NCBI RefSeq assembly: GCF_000308575.1
Contig: NZ_BAFZ01000051.1
Coordinates: 1-64,000 of the forward strand
Length of the DNA: 64,000 bases
Direction: 5' to 3'
Origin: Nocardia exalbida NBRC 100660
GTDB taxonomy: Bacteria; Actinomycetota; Actinomycetes; Mycobacteriales; Mycobacteriaceae
A program made the position numbers and the translations under genes. The number at the start of each line of letters is the position of its first letter. Position 1 is the stretch's first letter. Of the stretch, positions 17,107 through 25,735 are shown one piece after another. The notes beneath the pieces are model-generated. The model was given only the letters and a program-made list of their open reading frames with translations, was not told where the DNA came from and made no database searches.

Positions 17107-17739
17107 TCAGCCGTTCGGGGGCAATCCCGCGATGGCACGCAGTGCGGAGATCATCCCCGCGACGGGGATGCCGGGATCGATCGAGCGGAACAAACCCAGC
17201 CCCACGCCGAGCGCCAGCACCGCGACGGCGGCTTCGGCCCTCGGCATCGGGGTGTCGAGATCCTCCGTCGCCCGCAAGGCCGCGCCGACCATTCCCGCGA
17301 TGCCGGCGAGCCTGCTCGCCAATTCGGCGCGGAGGTGCTCGTCGCGTCGCGCGTGAACGCTGAACTCGAGTTCGAGTTGCGTCCAGTCGGGGTCGCCGAC
17401 CACCCGCTCGGCCCACTCCGTCATCCGCTTCAGGCGCGCGGCGGCCGTGGGCGCGGCGATGATCTCGGCGACCTCCGCCGCCCGCTCGGCGTGGATTTCA
17501 TCGAGCACGGCCAGACACAAGTCGTCTTTGGTGCGGAAGTTCGAATACACCGCCCCTTTGGTGAAACCCGCGGCTTTCGCGACCTTGTCCAGAGTTGTCG
17601 CCTGATAGCCGTCCTCCAGGAAAAGCCGCTTGGCGGTCGTGATCAATACAGTGCGCGTCCGCGCTTGGCTCTGCGCTCGAGTCGGCCGCGAACGCCCTTC
17701 GCCCTGAAGCCGCCGACACTCATCGCTATTCCCGGACAA
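17107..17739 (-). CDS. TetR/AcrR family transcriptional regulator
   Basis: 210 aa. The N-terminal HTH reads ARTRTVLITTAKRLFLEDGY, then TTLDKVAKAAGFTKGAVYSNF and KDDLCLAVLDE. The start is a TTG at 17739 preceded by GGGG at good spacing; the nearby ATG at 17723 is out of frame. It is divergent from the secretory lipase gene with 77 bases between starts. A perfect GATACT-N3-AGTATC palindrome lies in that gap, so it probably controls itself and the lipase. Confidence 0.85.
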   Translation of the reverse strand: MSGNSDECRRLQGEGRSRPTRAQSQARTRTVLITTAKRLFLEDGYQATTLDKVAKAAGFTKGAVYSNFRTKDDLCLAVLDEIHAERAAEVAEIIAAPTAAARLKRMTEWAERVVGDPDWTQLELEFSVHARRDEHLRAELASRLAGIAGMVGAALRATEDLDTPMPRAEAAVAVLALGVGLGLFRSIDPGIPVAGMISALRAIAGLPPNG

Positions 17740-17754
17740 TCTCTACCCCTTACA

Positions 17755-17769
17755 GATACTCTCAGTATC
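17755..17769. promoter_or_regulatory. Probable TetR operator between tetR and lipase genes
   Basis: GATACTCTCAGTATC has perfect 6-base arms and a 3-base spacer and sits between the divergent starts. Short ATACT-type palindromes of this geometry are typical TetR-family sites. Assignment to the adjacent TetR is by position only. Confidence 0.55.
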
Positions 17770-17816
17770 CGATTCTAGATGCCATGGGTATCCCAAATCG
17801 CAGGAAGGATCGCATC

Positions 17817-19139
17817 GTGAGGAGCCGAATACTCAGATTGGCCACAGCTTTGACGGGAACCCTCATCGTCGTCGGAGCCGGGGCGGTCGCCGCCCCCCAC
17901 GCATGGACGGAACCGGCCGCGGAAGCCGTGGCCGGCGACGATTTCTACATTCCACCCGCGTCGGCGGACGGCGCACCGGGCTCCATCATCCGCACCGAAT
18001 CGTCGCGACTGGCGCTTTCGGTCCCCGGACAGCCGGGACAGGTCCCCGCCACGTCCACGCGCATCATGTACACCAGCAGCGATACCCACGGCGAGCGGGC
18101 AGCCGTGGTGGGGACGTACCTCGAGCCCGCCCAGCCGTGGACGGGCCCGGGCGAGCGCCCGCTGATCGCCTACGCGGTCGGCACGAAGGGACAAGGCGAT
18201 CAGTGCGCGCCTTCGAAACTGCTGGCGCAATTCATCCAATACCAGCCTCCGTTCGACGTAATCGTCGAATACGACGTGCTGGCGTTGTACACGCTGCTGG
18301 CCCGCGGCATGGCGGTGATGGTGACCGATTACCACGGCCTGGGTACGCCGGCGGTGCACGACTATCTGAACCGGAAATCTCAGGCCTACGCGCTGCTCGA
18401 CTCGGCGCGAGCGGCGCTGCAATTGCCGGGCACCAGCGTGCATCCCGGCTCGCCCGTCATTCTGTACGGATACTCCCAGGGCGGCATGGCTTCGGCCGGC
18501 GCGGCCGAACTGCAGCCGAGCTACGCCCCCGAGTTGAACGTGCGGGGCGCCTACGTCGGCGGCCCGGTCGTGGACGACGAGTATTTCATCGGCTTCAACG
18601 ACGGCCGTCCCGCGCTCGGACCCGCCTTCGCGTGGATTCTCAACGGCATCGCCGCCAATTATCCCGAAACCCGCCCGGTGCTCGACGCCGAACTCAACGA
18701 CACCGGCAAGGCGATCCTGCGCGAGTCGCTGGACAAGTGCGCCGTACCGCTCGGACTGGCCCAGCAGTTCCCGAACACCTCGCAGTGGACCACCAGCGGG
18801 CAACCGCTCACCGCGGTGATCGATCAGTCCCCGATCCTGAAGGCGGCGTTCAACGATCAGCGCGTCGGGACGCTCACTCCGGGAGTGCCCGTGCTCATCG
18901 CCTCCAGCCCGATCGATGAGGGCGCGCCGTACGTGCCCGTCCGTGAACTGGCGGCCGGGTGGTGCGGCGGCGGCGCTCCTGTCCAGCTGAACGCGAACGG
19001 CGAGTTGCCCAGCGTCATCAGCGGATTGCGGGCCACCCACGTGCTGGCGTTCTTCCCGTCACTGGTGGCCTCCCAGCAGTGGATGACCGAGCGGCTCGCG
19101 GACCAGCCCGCTCCGACCAACTGCGGTGCGCTGCCCTGA
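17817..19139 (+). CDS. Secretory lipase (LIP family, alpha/beta hydrolase)
   Basis: About 440 aa. The GTG at 17817 is preferred because AGGAAGG stands just upstream, and it opens directly with a signal peptide (MRSRILRLATALTGTLIVVG, cleavage probably near the Ala-rich AVAAPHAW). The nucleophile elbow is YGYSQGGMAS; a likely acid is in SSPIDEGAPY and a likely His in RATHVLAF. The layout (TKGQGDQCAPS, TDYHGLGTP) is that of the secretory triacylglycerol lipases common in Nocardia and Mycobacterium. The ATG at 17784 would add 11 residues. The divergent TetR gene probably regulates it, and a strong hairpin follows. Confidence 0.88.
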   Translation: MRSRILRLATALTGTLIVVGAGAVAAPHAWTEPAAEAVAGDDFYIPPASADGAPGSIIRTESSRLALSVPGQPGQVPATSTRIMYTSSDTHGERAAVVGTYLEPAQPWTGPGERPLIAYAVGTKGQGDQCAPSKLLAQFIQYQPPFDVIVEYDVLALYTLLARGMAVMVTDYHGLGTPAVHDYLNRKSQAYALLDSARAALQLPGTSVHPGSPVILYGYSQGGMASAGAAELQPSYAPELNVRGAYVGGPVVDDEYFIGFNDGRPALGPAFAWILNGIAANYPETRPVLDAELNDTGKAILRESLDKCAVPLGLAQQFPNTSQWTTSGQPLTAVIDQSPILKAAFNDQRVGTLTPGVPVLIASSPIDEGAPYVPVRELAAGWCGGGAPVQLNANGELPSVISGLRATHVLAFFPSLVASQQWMTERLADQPAPTNCGALP

Positions 19140-19247
19140 TTTGCGAAAGCGTGACCCGCTCGGATACCGTCGGTATCTCGATCGGAGACTCGGCACGGCG
19201 CCTCGCGCAGCGATTCGGCTCGTAGTGCCATGATCTCCATGCACGGT

Positions 19248-19289
19248 GGTCGGCCGCGGTTCGGTCCCACGACCGAACCGCGGCCGACC
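19248..19289. terminator. Strong 19-bp perfect hairpin after the lipase gene
   Basis: A 19-bp perfect inverted repeat (19248-19266 with 19271-19289) with a CCAC loop begins 108 bases after the lipase stop. No T-tract follows. It is the likely end of the lipase transcript. Confidence 0.65.
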
Positions 19290-19742
19290 TGCCTGCCCGG
19301 CACAGCACAGATCCCCCGTGCGGCGGGCGAGTTCCACCCCCACGATCGTCCCGCGGCTCCCGACCCCGGGGCCGGCGAGTCTACTTGCACCGAATTTGCT
19401 GTCTCACCGTTCGTCAGCTAGGTCGATTTCGGTACAGAAAGGTTCGAATGTCGGAGTTGGCTCATCCCCGCCTGCCCGAGCCGCTCAGGTGCGCGCAGCG
19501 GTGATACTCGCAGATCCGGCACGGATCGTTTCGTACCCGACGCGGCGGCGCCTGCCTCGAAGGCGCGGGCCGATCCGCTCAGCGGTGCGCCATCGCCGGG
19601 CGGACGTCGCCAGCTCAGACTACGGTTTCGACGGTTCGACCCTACATAGCGAACTTCTAGCTATCCTGGATAGACGTGCACGTTGTAGGTGTTGTCCGCA
19701 GTCGGAACTGTCGGTTGAGTGTCGTCCTGACGGATCGGCGAG
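19290..19742. other. Intergenic region upstream of alkB, no gene seen
   Basis: Short ORFs here have no coding character. The last ~100 bases before alkB are AT-richer (TAGCGAACTTCTAGCTATCC near 19647-19666) and probably hold its promoter. Nothing else stands out. Confidence 0.4.
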
Positions 19743-20981
19743 ATGACTATGACAATCTTCGAGCACACGCGAGCCCGCGACCCCAAGCGCTACCTCTGGA
19801 TTCTGGGCTTGATCGCCCCTGGTTGCGCGCTACTGCCCTCACAGCTGGTGTTGTACACCGGGCTGGAATTGTTCTGGTGGATCGGCCCGATCATCATCCT
19901 CGGGGTGATCCCGCTGCTGGATTTCGCCATCGGCGACGATGGGAGCAATCCCCGCGACGAAGACTACGAAGCGCTGTCCAACGATCGCTATTACCGCTGG
20001 TGCACCTTCCTCTTCCTGCCCATGCAGTTCATCGGGCTGCTGATCGCCAGCTACCTGTGGGCAAGCCATGAGCTGAGCCTGGTCGACAAACTCGGCTTGG
20101 CCGTCACACTCGGCTTCGTCTCCGGGATCGGCATCAACGCCGCGCACGAACTCGGCCACCGCGCCGAACGTCTCGAACGCTGGCTGGCCAAGATCGCACT
20201 CGCCCAGTCCGGTTACGGGCACTTCTTCGTCGAGCACAACCGCGGTCACCACGTTCGCGTCGCCACCCCCGAGGACCCCGCCAGCGCCCGTTTCGGCGAA
20301 TCGCTGTGGCAGTTCCTCCCCCGCACCATGACGGGCGGGTTCCGCTCCGCCCTGACGTTGGAGCGCCAGCGCCTTGCCCGCAACGGCAAACGATGGCTGA
20401 GCCCCAGCAACCATCTCCTGCAAGCCTGGGCGATGAGCGCGACGTTGTTCACCACCTTGATCGTGGTGTTCGGCCCCGCCGTCATCCCCTACCTCGCCCT
20501 CCAAGCGCTCATCGGCGCGGGCCTGCTGGAGACCGTGAACTACGTCGAACACTACGGATTGCTGCGCGCCCGCCGCCCGGACGGCCGTTATGCCCGCTGC
20601 TCGCCCCGCGACAGCTGGAACAGCGACCACTTGGTCACCAACATCTTCCTGTTCCACCTCCAGCGCCACAGCGACCACCACGCCAACCCCGGCCGCCGCT
20701 ATCAGACCCTGCGCAGCTGCGATGTGGCGCCCCAGCTCCCCGCCGGTTACGCCACCATGGTCCTGCTGGCCATCATCCCGCCGCTGTGGCGCGCGGTCAT
20801 GGATCCCCGGGTCCTGGCCCACTACAACGGCGACATGACGCTCATCAACACCAAGCCCCGTAGACGCAGGCTCACCCTGCCGATCCGCAATCCACGCCCG
20901 CGCGAGAACGTACGGCGGGCCGCGCAGCGCCGCACCCACAGCATGAGCCCGTCGACCGGCGCGACGGAGGTCCGGTTCTGA
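19743..20981 (+). CDS. alkB: Alkane 1-monooxygenase AlkB
   Basis: 412 aa integral-membrane di-iron hydroxylase. The histidine boxes of AlkB enzymes are all present: HELGH (135-139), EHNRGHH (164-170) and LQRHSDHH (306-313), plus the family motif NYVEHYGL (266-273). Six hydrophobic helices are visible. It oxidises medium- to long-chain n-alkanes to 1-alkanols with electrons from rubredoxin. The usual rubredoxin genes, rubredoxin reductase and TetR regulator do not follow; the next gene is on the opposite strand. The C-terminal ~60 residues are Arg-rich and lack a fused rubredoxin. Confidence 0.92.
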   Translation: MTMTIFEHTRARDPKRYLWILGLIAPGCALLPSQLVLYTGLELFWWIGPIIILGVIPLLDFAIGDDGSNPRDEDYEALSNDRYYRWCTFLFLPMQFIGLLIASYLWASHELSLVDKLGLAVTLGFVSGIGINAAHELGHRAERLERWLAKIALAQSGYGHFFVEHNRGHHVRVATPEDPASARFGESLWQFLPRTMTGGFRSALTLERQRLARNGKRWLSPSNHLLQAWAMSATLFTTLIVVFGPAVIPYLALQALIGAGLLETVNYVEHYGLLRARRPDGRYARCSPRDSWNSDHLVTNIFLFHLQRHSDHHANPGRRYQTLRSCDVAPQLPAGYATMVLLAIIPPLWRAVMDPRVLAHYNGDMTLINTKPRRRRLTLPIRNPRPRENVRRAAQRRTHSMSPSTGATEVRF

Positions 20982-21102
20982 TCAGAGCGGATCGCTGACG
21001 CGTCGGTCCGCGACTCGCCCGGGGCCACAGCACAGTGCGCGGTTTGCGCTCGACGCGTCGGGCAGATGCCGTGGCGCCATGCGCCACCGCCGGCGGGTGG
21101 AC

Positions 21103-22017
21103 TCAGCGCAGCAGCGGCGACCGGTACCGTGCGTCGGGTTTGAGGCAGGCGAACTGTATGACGTCGATATGCCCACGACGGAAGTACTCGGCCGAGCCGG
21201 TGAGATACCGGATGTAGGCGTTGTAGGTGTCGCGCCCGGCGAGCTCGATCGCCCGGTCTCGGTGTTCGTGCAGGGCGTCGGCCCAGCAGCCCAATGTGGT
21301 GGTGTAATGCGGTCCCAGCGACTGGACGTCGGCGACGGTGAATCCGGCGTCCTGCGCGTATTCGGAGATTCCTTTGGGGTAGTGACCGGACGACAGCGGG
21401 AGCTGACCGCCGGGGAAGATGGTCTCGCGCAGGAACCGCAAGAAGGCGAAGTCGTCGCCGGTGATCCGGGTGCCGTGCGCCCGAAGATGCTCGCGGCTGT
21501 GGCTGACCACCGTCTGCAACAGCAGCACTCCGTCCGAGGGCATGATCTGGTAGGCGAACTCGAAGAACTCCCCGTAGCGGTCCACCGGCAGGTGTTCCAT
21601 CGCCCCGACGCACACGATCCGGTCGGCACGCCGGTCGAAATCCTCCCAGCCCTGTACTCGCACCCCGCCGTAGGGGCGGCCACGGATCAGCCGGTCGACG
21701 AGCATGTCCCGCACGTAGCGGTACTGGTTGCGGCTGCGGGTCAAACCGATCGTGTTCACCCCGTAGGTGTCCATGGCGCGCAACATGGTCGATCCCCAGC
21801 CGCAACCGACGTCCAGCAAGGTCATCCCCGGATGGAGATCACATTTCGCCAAGGCGAGATCGATCTTCGCCGTCTGGGCTTTTTCCAGGGTGTCGTCGGG
21901 GTGGGTCCACAACGCGCAGCTGTAGGTGCGGGTCGGGTCGAGGAAGAGTCCGAAGAACTCGTCCGGCAGTTCCTCCCGCGACAGGACCTCGTGGTAGAGG
22001 GGGGCGTGCACACTCAT
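21103..22017 (-). CDS. Cyclopropane mycolic acid synthase family SAM methyltransferase
   Basis: 304 aa. The N-terminus EEFFGLFLDP-like region (PDEFFGLFLDPTRTYSCALW) and the SAM motif LLDVGCGWGSTMLRA mark the CmaA/PcaA/MmaA family. A later FPGGQLPL loop and HYTTTLGCWADAL are also typical. These enzymes add cyclopropane, methyl or oxygenated groups to meromycolate or acyl chains. GAGGAAG precedes the ATG at 22017. It is convergent with alkB. The presence of this family supports a mycolic-acid-producing host. Confidence 0.9.
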   Translation of the reverse strand: MSVHAPLYHEVLSREELPDEFFGLFLDPTRTYSCALWTHPDDTLEKAQTAKIDLALAKCDLHPGMTLLDVGCGWGSTMLRAMDTYGVNTIGLTRSRNQYRYVRDMLVDRLIRGRPYGGVRVQGWEDFDRRADRIVCVGAMEHLPVDRYGEFFEFAYQIMPSDGVLLLQTVVSHSREHLRAHGTRITGDDFAFLRFLRETIFPGGQLPLSSGHYPKGISEYAQDAGFTVADVQSLGPHYTTTLGCWADALHEHRDRAIELAGRDTYNAYIRYLTGSAEYFRRGHIDVIQFACLKPDARYRSPLLR

Positions 22018-22617
22018 GACGGCGGATCTTCCTCGCGAACCAGCACTGCTGCTCAGCGGAAGCCTCCGGCCTGACGACTTCCGGCCGGAACGACCACGAG
22101 GTTCCGAAGACGCACCGACAACGCGCTGCCGCCACGGCCGCCACGCCGTCGATCACGTAGCCGACCCCGGCCGACGCCTTCATGTTACCTCGCCCACTCC
22201 GCGCAGTCCTCGCGAACCAGCCACCCAGCAAACACGAGGACAGCAGCAGCTCGATTCCCCGCTGCGCGGACGCCGAGCCTTACCCTGTGCGGCCGAGCGA
22301 TGCGCAGTGGCAAGACCTGCGCGAGTATGCGCGACCGGGCACACCCACGCCTGACCGACGACCGCCCAGGTCGGGTAGCGCACTACTCGGGTCACGATGC
22401 CCACAGATAGCTAGGTTTGGCCGTACAACACGAAGTCCGCAGCGCCTGGCACCCGGCCTCGGACGGGTAGGTCGGCACTCGGCGCGGAGTTCGGCACGCC
22501 ACCGCGACAACGTCGTCACGGCGTGCGCGCGCGACCACCCGGCAGGCGCTCGGCACGAATTCGACCGCAGGGTTCCTTCGATGCCCGCGCAGCCCACGCC
22601 CGGGCAGGCCGAGGTAT
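22018..22617. other. 600-bp intergenic region, no gene seen
   Basis: Between the methyltransferase start and the hydrolase stop (both leftward). Short ORFs on both strands are Arg/Pro-rich and frame-inconsistent and are taken as non-coding. The part next to 22017 carries the RBS and presumably the promoter of the methyltransferase gene. Confidence 0.4.
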
Positions 22618-23478
22618 TCATGACGTCAGGAACGCGCTCGCCAGCTCATTGAAAAGCTCCGCGCGCTCCCACTGCACCCAATGGCCGGTCTTGGCCGCCA
22701 TGTACAGATCGGAATTCGGCATCCTCTCGGCGAGCATGCGCCCACCGGCGGGCCGGTTCACCTTGTCTCCGGCGCCCCAGATCACCAGCGTGGGATGGCG
22801 CACCTGCGACAGCCGCGAGTCGCGGGTGCAGTCCGTCCGCCACAGCGTTCGCAACGCCGACGGGCCAGAAGGTCGCCGCAGGGGAGGGTCGGCCACCACC
22901 TCGGGATCGAGACTGGTTTGATAACGGCCGTCGATGATCTCTTCGCTGACGCCACTGGCGTCGAAGACCAGATACTCGCGGATGAACTCGGCCAGCTTCT
23001 CCCGGCTCGGACCGGTACCGCTGTAGTAGGAAAGCAGCGATTGCAAGCCCTTGGTCGGCAATGCGCGCGTAGTACCCACCCCACCGGGTCCCATGAGGAT
23101 CATCCTCCCCACTTTCTCGGGCCGGTCCATCGCCAACCGCAGCGCTGCCGCTCCCCCGAGGGAGTTCCCGACCAGGTGTGCCGAGTCGATGCCGAGAGCG
23201 TCCAGCAGGCCGCCGACCGAGGCGGCCAAATCGCCGAACGGGTCGGCATGGTCGATGTGTTTTGCCGACCGACCGTAACCGGGCATGTCGGGCACGATCA
23301 CGCGGAACCGCCGGGCCAACGCCTCGGTGTTGCGGGAATAGTTCGACATGCCGCTGGCACCGGGGCCGCCGCCGTGCAAGAGCACCACGGCGTCTCCGGT
23401 GCCGGTCTCACTGAAGAAGATCTCCCGATTGCCGACCCGGATCATCCGCCCGGTCTCGGCGGCGTTGTCGATGGCCAC
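22618..23478 (-). CDS. Alpha/beta fold hydrolase (meta-cleavage-product hydrolase type)
   Basis: 286 aa. The oxyanion-loop motif VVLLHGGGPGASGMSNY and the nucleophile elbow LVGNSLGGAAAL are those of MhpC/HsaD/BphD-like C-C bond hydrolases. The acid is in WGAGDKVNRPA and the His in AKTGHWVQWE. GGGAGGTAGTA precedes the GTG at 23478. Such enzymes cleave ring-fission products of aromatics or steroids, but no dioxygenase is nearby. Two palindromic operator-like sites lie just upstream, so expression is probably repressor-controlled. Confidence 0.85.
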   Translation of the reverse strand: MAIDNAAETGRMIRVGNREIFFSETGTGDAVVLLHGGGPGASGMSNYSRNTEALARRFRVIVPDMPGYGRSAKHIDHADPFGDLAASVGGLLDALGIDSAHLVGNSLGGAAALRLAMDRPEKVGRMILMGPGGVGTTRALPTKGLQSLLSYYSGTGPSREKLAEFIREYLVFDASGVSEEIIDGRYQTSLDPEVVADPPLRRPSGPSALRTLWRTDCTRDSRLSQVRHPTLVIWGAGDKVNRPAGGRMLAERMPNSDLYMAAKTGHWVQWERAELFNELASAFLTS

Positions 23479-23503
23479 TACTACCTCCCAGATCGCCGTC
23501 TAT

Positions 23504-23563
23504 CTGATGCAATCATCAGTTATGCGGATTCACTCTGTCAAGCAGAAATGATGAAACCATCAG
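23504..23563. promoter_or_regulatory. Two tandem palindromic operator-like sites
   Basis: CTGATG-CAAT-CATCAG (23504-23519, perfect) and ATGATG-AAAC-CATCAG (23548-23563, one mismatch) share the core TGATG-N4-CATCA, 44 bases apart. They lie in the promoter region of the leftward hydrolase and of the decayed rightward amidohydrolase. No regulator gene is adjacent, so the binding protein is unknown. Confidence 0.5.
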
Positions 23564-23619
23564 GATTGGTTGGTAACGAGCCGGGCTGCGCCATGCGGGT
23601 TCGGACCTCTTCGGCGCGG

Positions 23620-23880
23620 CGTCGAAGGCGGCTGGCCCGGAGAAAGGACGGCTTCATCAACCGTGCAGACGTGCATGAGCACCTGATACCGCCGGACTAC
23701 GCCGAGGCACTGCGCGCCGCTCCGGGAGGGCGCTGCCCGCGAGTGGACCCTCGAGGCGGCGCGCGCTGATGGCACAGACCGGGATCACATCGGCGGTGGC
23801 CATCCCACCGCGTTGTCGGCTAGCGCGGTGGCGCTGCTCGCGTTCGCCGAACGCGGGCTCCACGGCAGTGACCGGTCCCG
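23620..23880 (+). pseudogene. Amidohydrolase (metal-dependent TIM-barrel) remnant
   Basis: Three short segments in three frames line up in order with an amidohydrolase_2 N-terminus: ADVHEHLIPPDYAEALRAA (from ~23668), then EWTLEAARAD (~23740), then MAQTGITSAVAIPP (23769). The first contains an HxH-like metal-binding start (HEH). No single frame links them and nothing of the remaining barrel follows. It was probably once divergent from the hydrolase at 22618-23478. Confidence 0.55.
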
Positions 23881-23893
23881 GCAGCCATAGCGG

Positions 23894-24718
23894 TCAGCTG
23901 CTCAGGCGCTCGAACTCCGTCGCGCAATGCGCGGAGAACACCGTCACCGCGTCGCCGTGGTCGCTGACGAGTTCCCGGAGCCGCTGCTGGTTCTCGATGC
24001 GGGCCCGCCGCCCGGTGTCCACGTACCACTGGAAAACCCGCGTTCCCAAGGGCATCGACGGTTTCGCACGCATTTGGCCGTGGTGGGTGTAGGCGTCCCC
24101 GGCGTGCAGCAGCCAGCCGTCCCCGGTGTCGACGGCGACGCCGACGTGACCGCGCGTGTGGCCCGCCAGCGGAACCATGAGTATCTCCGGGGGCAGGCCC
24201 CGCAATTCGCGCACCGCCTGGAAATCGAACCAGCGCTCCGCGCGAGTGTCGGACTCTCCGTAGACCGACCACTCGGGTCCGTGCTCGAACTGCACCGGTC
24301 GATACCGGAACTTCTCGCGACGGCCGAAGGGCCCTTCGACGGCGTCCAGCTCCGCTCGGTGCACATGCACGGTGGCCCGGGGGAAGTCGGCGAGACCACC
24401 CGCGTGATCGAGATCGAGGTGCGTCACCACGATGTCCCGGACGTCATCGCGGGAGAAGCCCAGCGCCTCGACCTGCCGGGCGATCGGCAGGTCGAGAACC
24501 GGGTGCGATTGCCGGATGAGTTGCCGCCCCACCCACACATCCGGCCGGACCAGCGCCTGCTCGCCGTAACCTGTGTCGACCAGGACCAATCCGGCGGAGT
24601 GCTCGATCAACAAGCAATGACACGCCCCGGCCGCGTTGCGCCGAAACCCCGGCCTGCCGTCGAACAAACGGCCTCCGAAAGGACGGGTTCCCCCGGCATC
24701 CAGATGATGGACACGCAC
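23894..24718 (-). CDS. MBL-fold metallo-hydrolase (AHL-lactonase-like group)
   Basis: 274 aa. The metallo-beta-lactamase core is IVVTHLDLDHAGGL, a variant of HxHxDH with Asp in place of the second His. Further ligands are in VPLAGHTRGHVGV, LLHAGDAYTHHGQM and VFSAHC. The group is usually annotated as N-acyl-homoserine lactonase-like, but most members are uncharacterised and quorum quenching should not be assumed. The GTG at 24718 is the likely start. It is a single-gene unit. Confidence 0.8.
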   Translation of the reverse strand: MRVHHLDAGGTRPFGGRLFDGRPGFRRNAAGACHCLLIEHSAGLVLVDTGYGEQALVRPDVWVGRQLIRQSHPVLDLPIARQVEALGFSRDDVRDIVVTHLDLDHAGGLADFPRATVHVHRAELDAVEGPFGRREKFRYRPVQFEHGPEWSVYGESDTRAERWFDFQAVRELRGLPPEILMVPLAGHTRGHVGVAVDTGDGWLLHAGDAYTHHGQMRAKPSMPLGTRVFQWYVDTGRRARIENQQRLRELVSDHGDAVTVFSAHCATEFERLSS

Positions 24719-24873
24719 CAGTCCCGCTCCTATCCGTGCCGTCCGGCCACCCTACCCGTCTACGCTTCCGGCTGCGACTCACTCCTACCACGTTCGCCCC
24801 CTCGAACGCTAAGGGCACGAACGTATTCCACGGCGTCGCAGCCGGAACGCGAAGACTCCCCCGGCAGCCGAAT

Positions 24874-25662
24874 TCAGGCGATCTTCAATGTGCCGCCGTC
24901 GATGACGTAGTCCGCACCGACGATATTGGCGGCTTTGGGTGATGCGAGGAAGGCGACGAGGGCGGCGACCTCCTCCGGTTCGCTGATCCGGCCGGAGGCG
25001 ATGCCGAACTGCTCCGGCACGGCCGCGAGCAGCTCCTCCTGCGAAAGGCCCTGAGCGGCGGCGAACTTGGCGCCCACGCCGTGCGGTCCGCGCCACATCG
25101 GCGTGCCGACCACGCCCGGTGAGACGGTGTTGACCCGCACCCCGCGCGGCCCGAACTCCTCGCTGAGCCGCTTGGTCAGCGCGGTCAGCGCGGCCTTGGC
25201 CTCGCTGTAACCGACCGGCCCCGCCGCCGGAAGATGTTTGTTGATCGACGAGATGGTGACCACCGCGCCGCGCCGCTCCAGCAGGCTGGGCAGTGCCGCG
25301 CGGGTGACCCAGATCGCGCTGAACAGATTCAGGTCGAACAGCTCTCGCCATTGCTCATCCTCGACGTCGAGGAAGCCGCCCAGTTCCAGACGCGCGGCGT
25401 TCACGGCGCCGACGTTGTTGATCAGGATGTCGATGCCGCCCAGTTCGTCGAGTGCGGCGCCGATCAGCCGAGCCGCTCCCTCCGAGGTGGAGAGGTCGAC
25501 GGGAACCGCTGCGACGCTCGCCTTTTCGAGCTCGGGCGTAACGGTGCGCGCGGCCCCGACCACCCGGACGCCCTCGGCGGTCAATGCTTCCGCGACGGCC
25601 AAGCCGATGCCTCGGCTGGCACCGGTGACGACGGCGGTCTTGCCGGACAGTTCTAGATCCAT
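24874..25662 (-). CDS. SDR family oxidoreductase
   Basis: 262 aa. The Rossmann motif is TGASRGIG, with INNVGAVN and the catalytic YSEAKAA (Tyr-x-x-x-Lys); the C-terminus is GADYVIDGGTLKIA. The ATG at 25662 with AAAGG upstream is preferred to the ORF start at 25695. It lies just downstream of a TetR gene on the same strand. An operator copy (25680-25695) immediately upstream of its start matches one upstream of that TetR gene, so it is almost certainly the regulator's target. The substrate is unknown. Confidence 0.87.
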   Translation of the reverse strand: MDLELSGKTAVVTGASRGIGLAVAEALTAEGVRVVGAARTVTPELEKASVAAVPVDLSTSEGAARLIGAALDELGGIDILINNVGAVNAARLELGGFLDVEDEQWRELFDLNLFSAIWVTRAALPSLLERRGAVVTISSINKHLPAAGPVGYSEAKAALTALTKRLSEEFGPRGVRVNTVSPGVVGTPMWRGPHGVGAKFAAAQGLSQEELLAAVPEQFGIASGRISEPEEVAALVAFLASPKAANIVGADYVIDGGTLKIA

Positions 25663-25679
25663 GATGGAACCTTTCTTTC

Positions 25680-25695
25680 TTGAACTACAGGTCAA
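25680..25695. promoter_or_regulatory. TetR operator copy upstream of the SDR gene
   Basis: TTGAACTACAGGTCAA shares ACAGGTCAA and its imperfect palindromic layout with the site at 26332-26347. It lies 18 bases upstream of the SDR start. Confidence 0.55.
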
Positions 25696-25735
25696 AAATA
25701 TGGGCAGCGAACGAGCCCACGGCGGGCAGTTCGAT

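Noticed and set aside
23894..24718. True AHL lactonase (quorum-quenching) call
   Set aside because: The metal motif is HLDLDH rather than HxHxDH and no quorum-related gene is near, so only the MBL fold is claimed.
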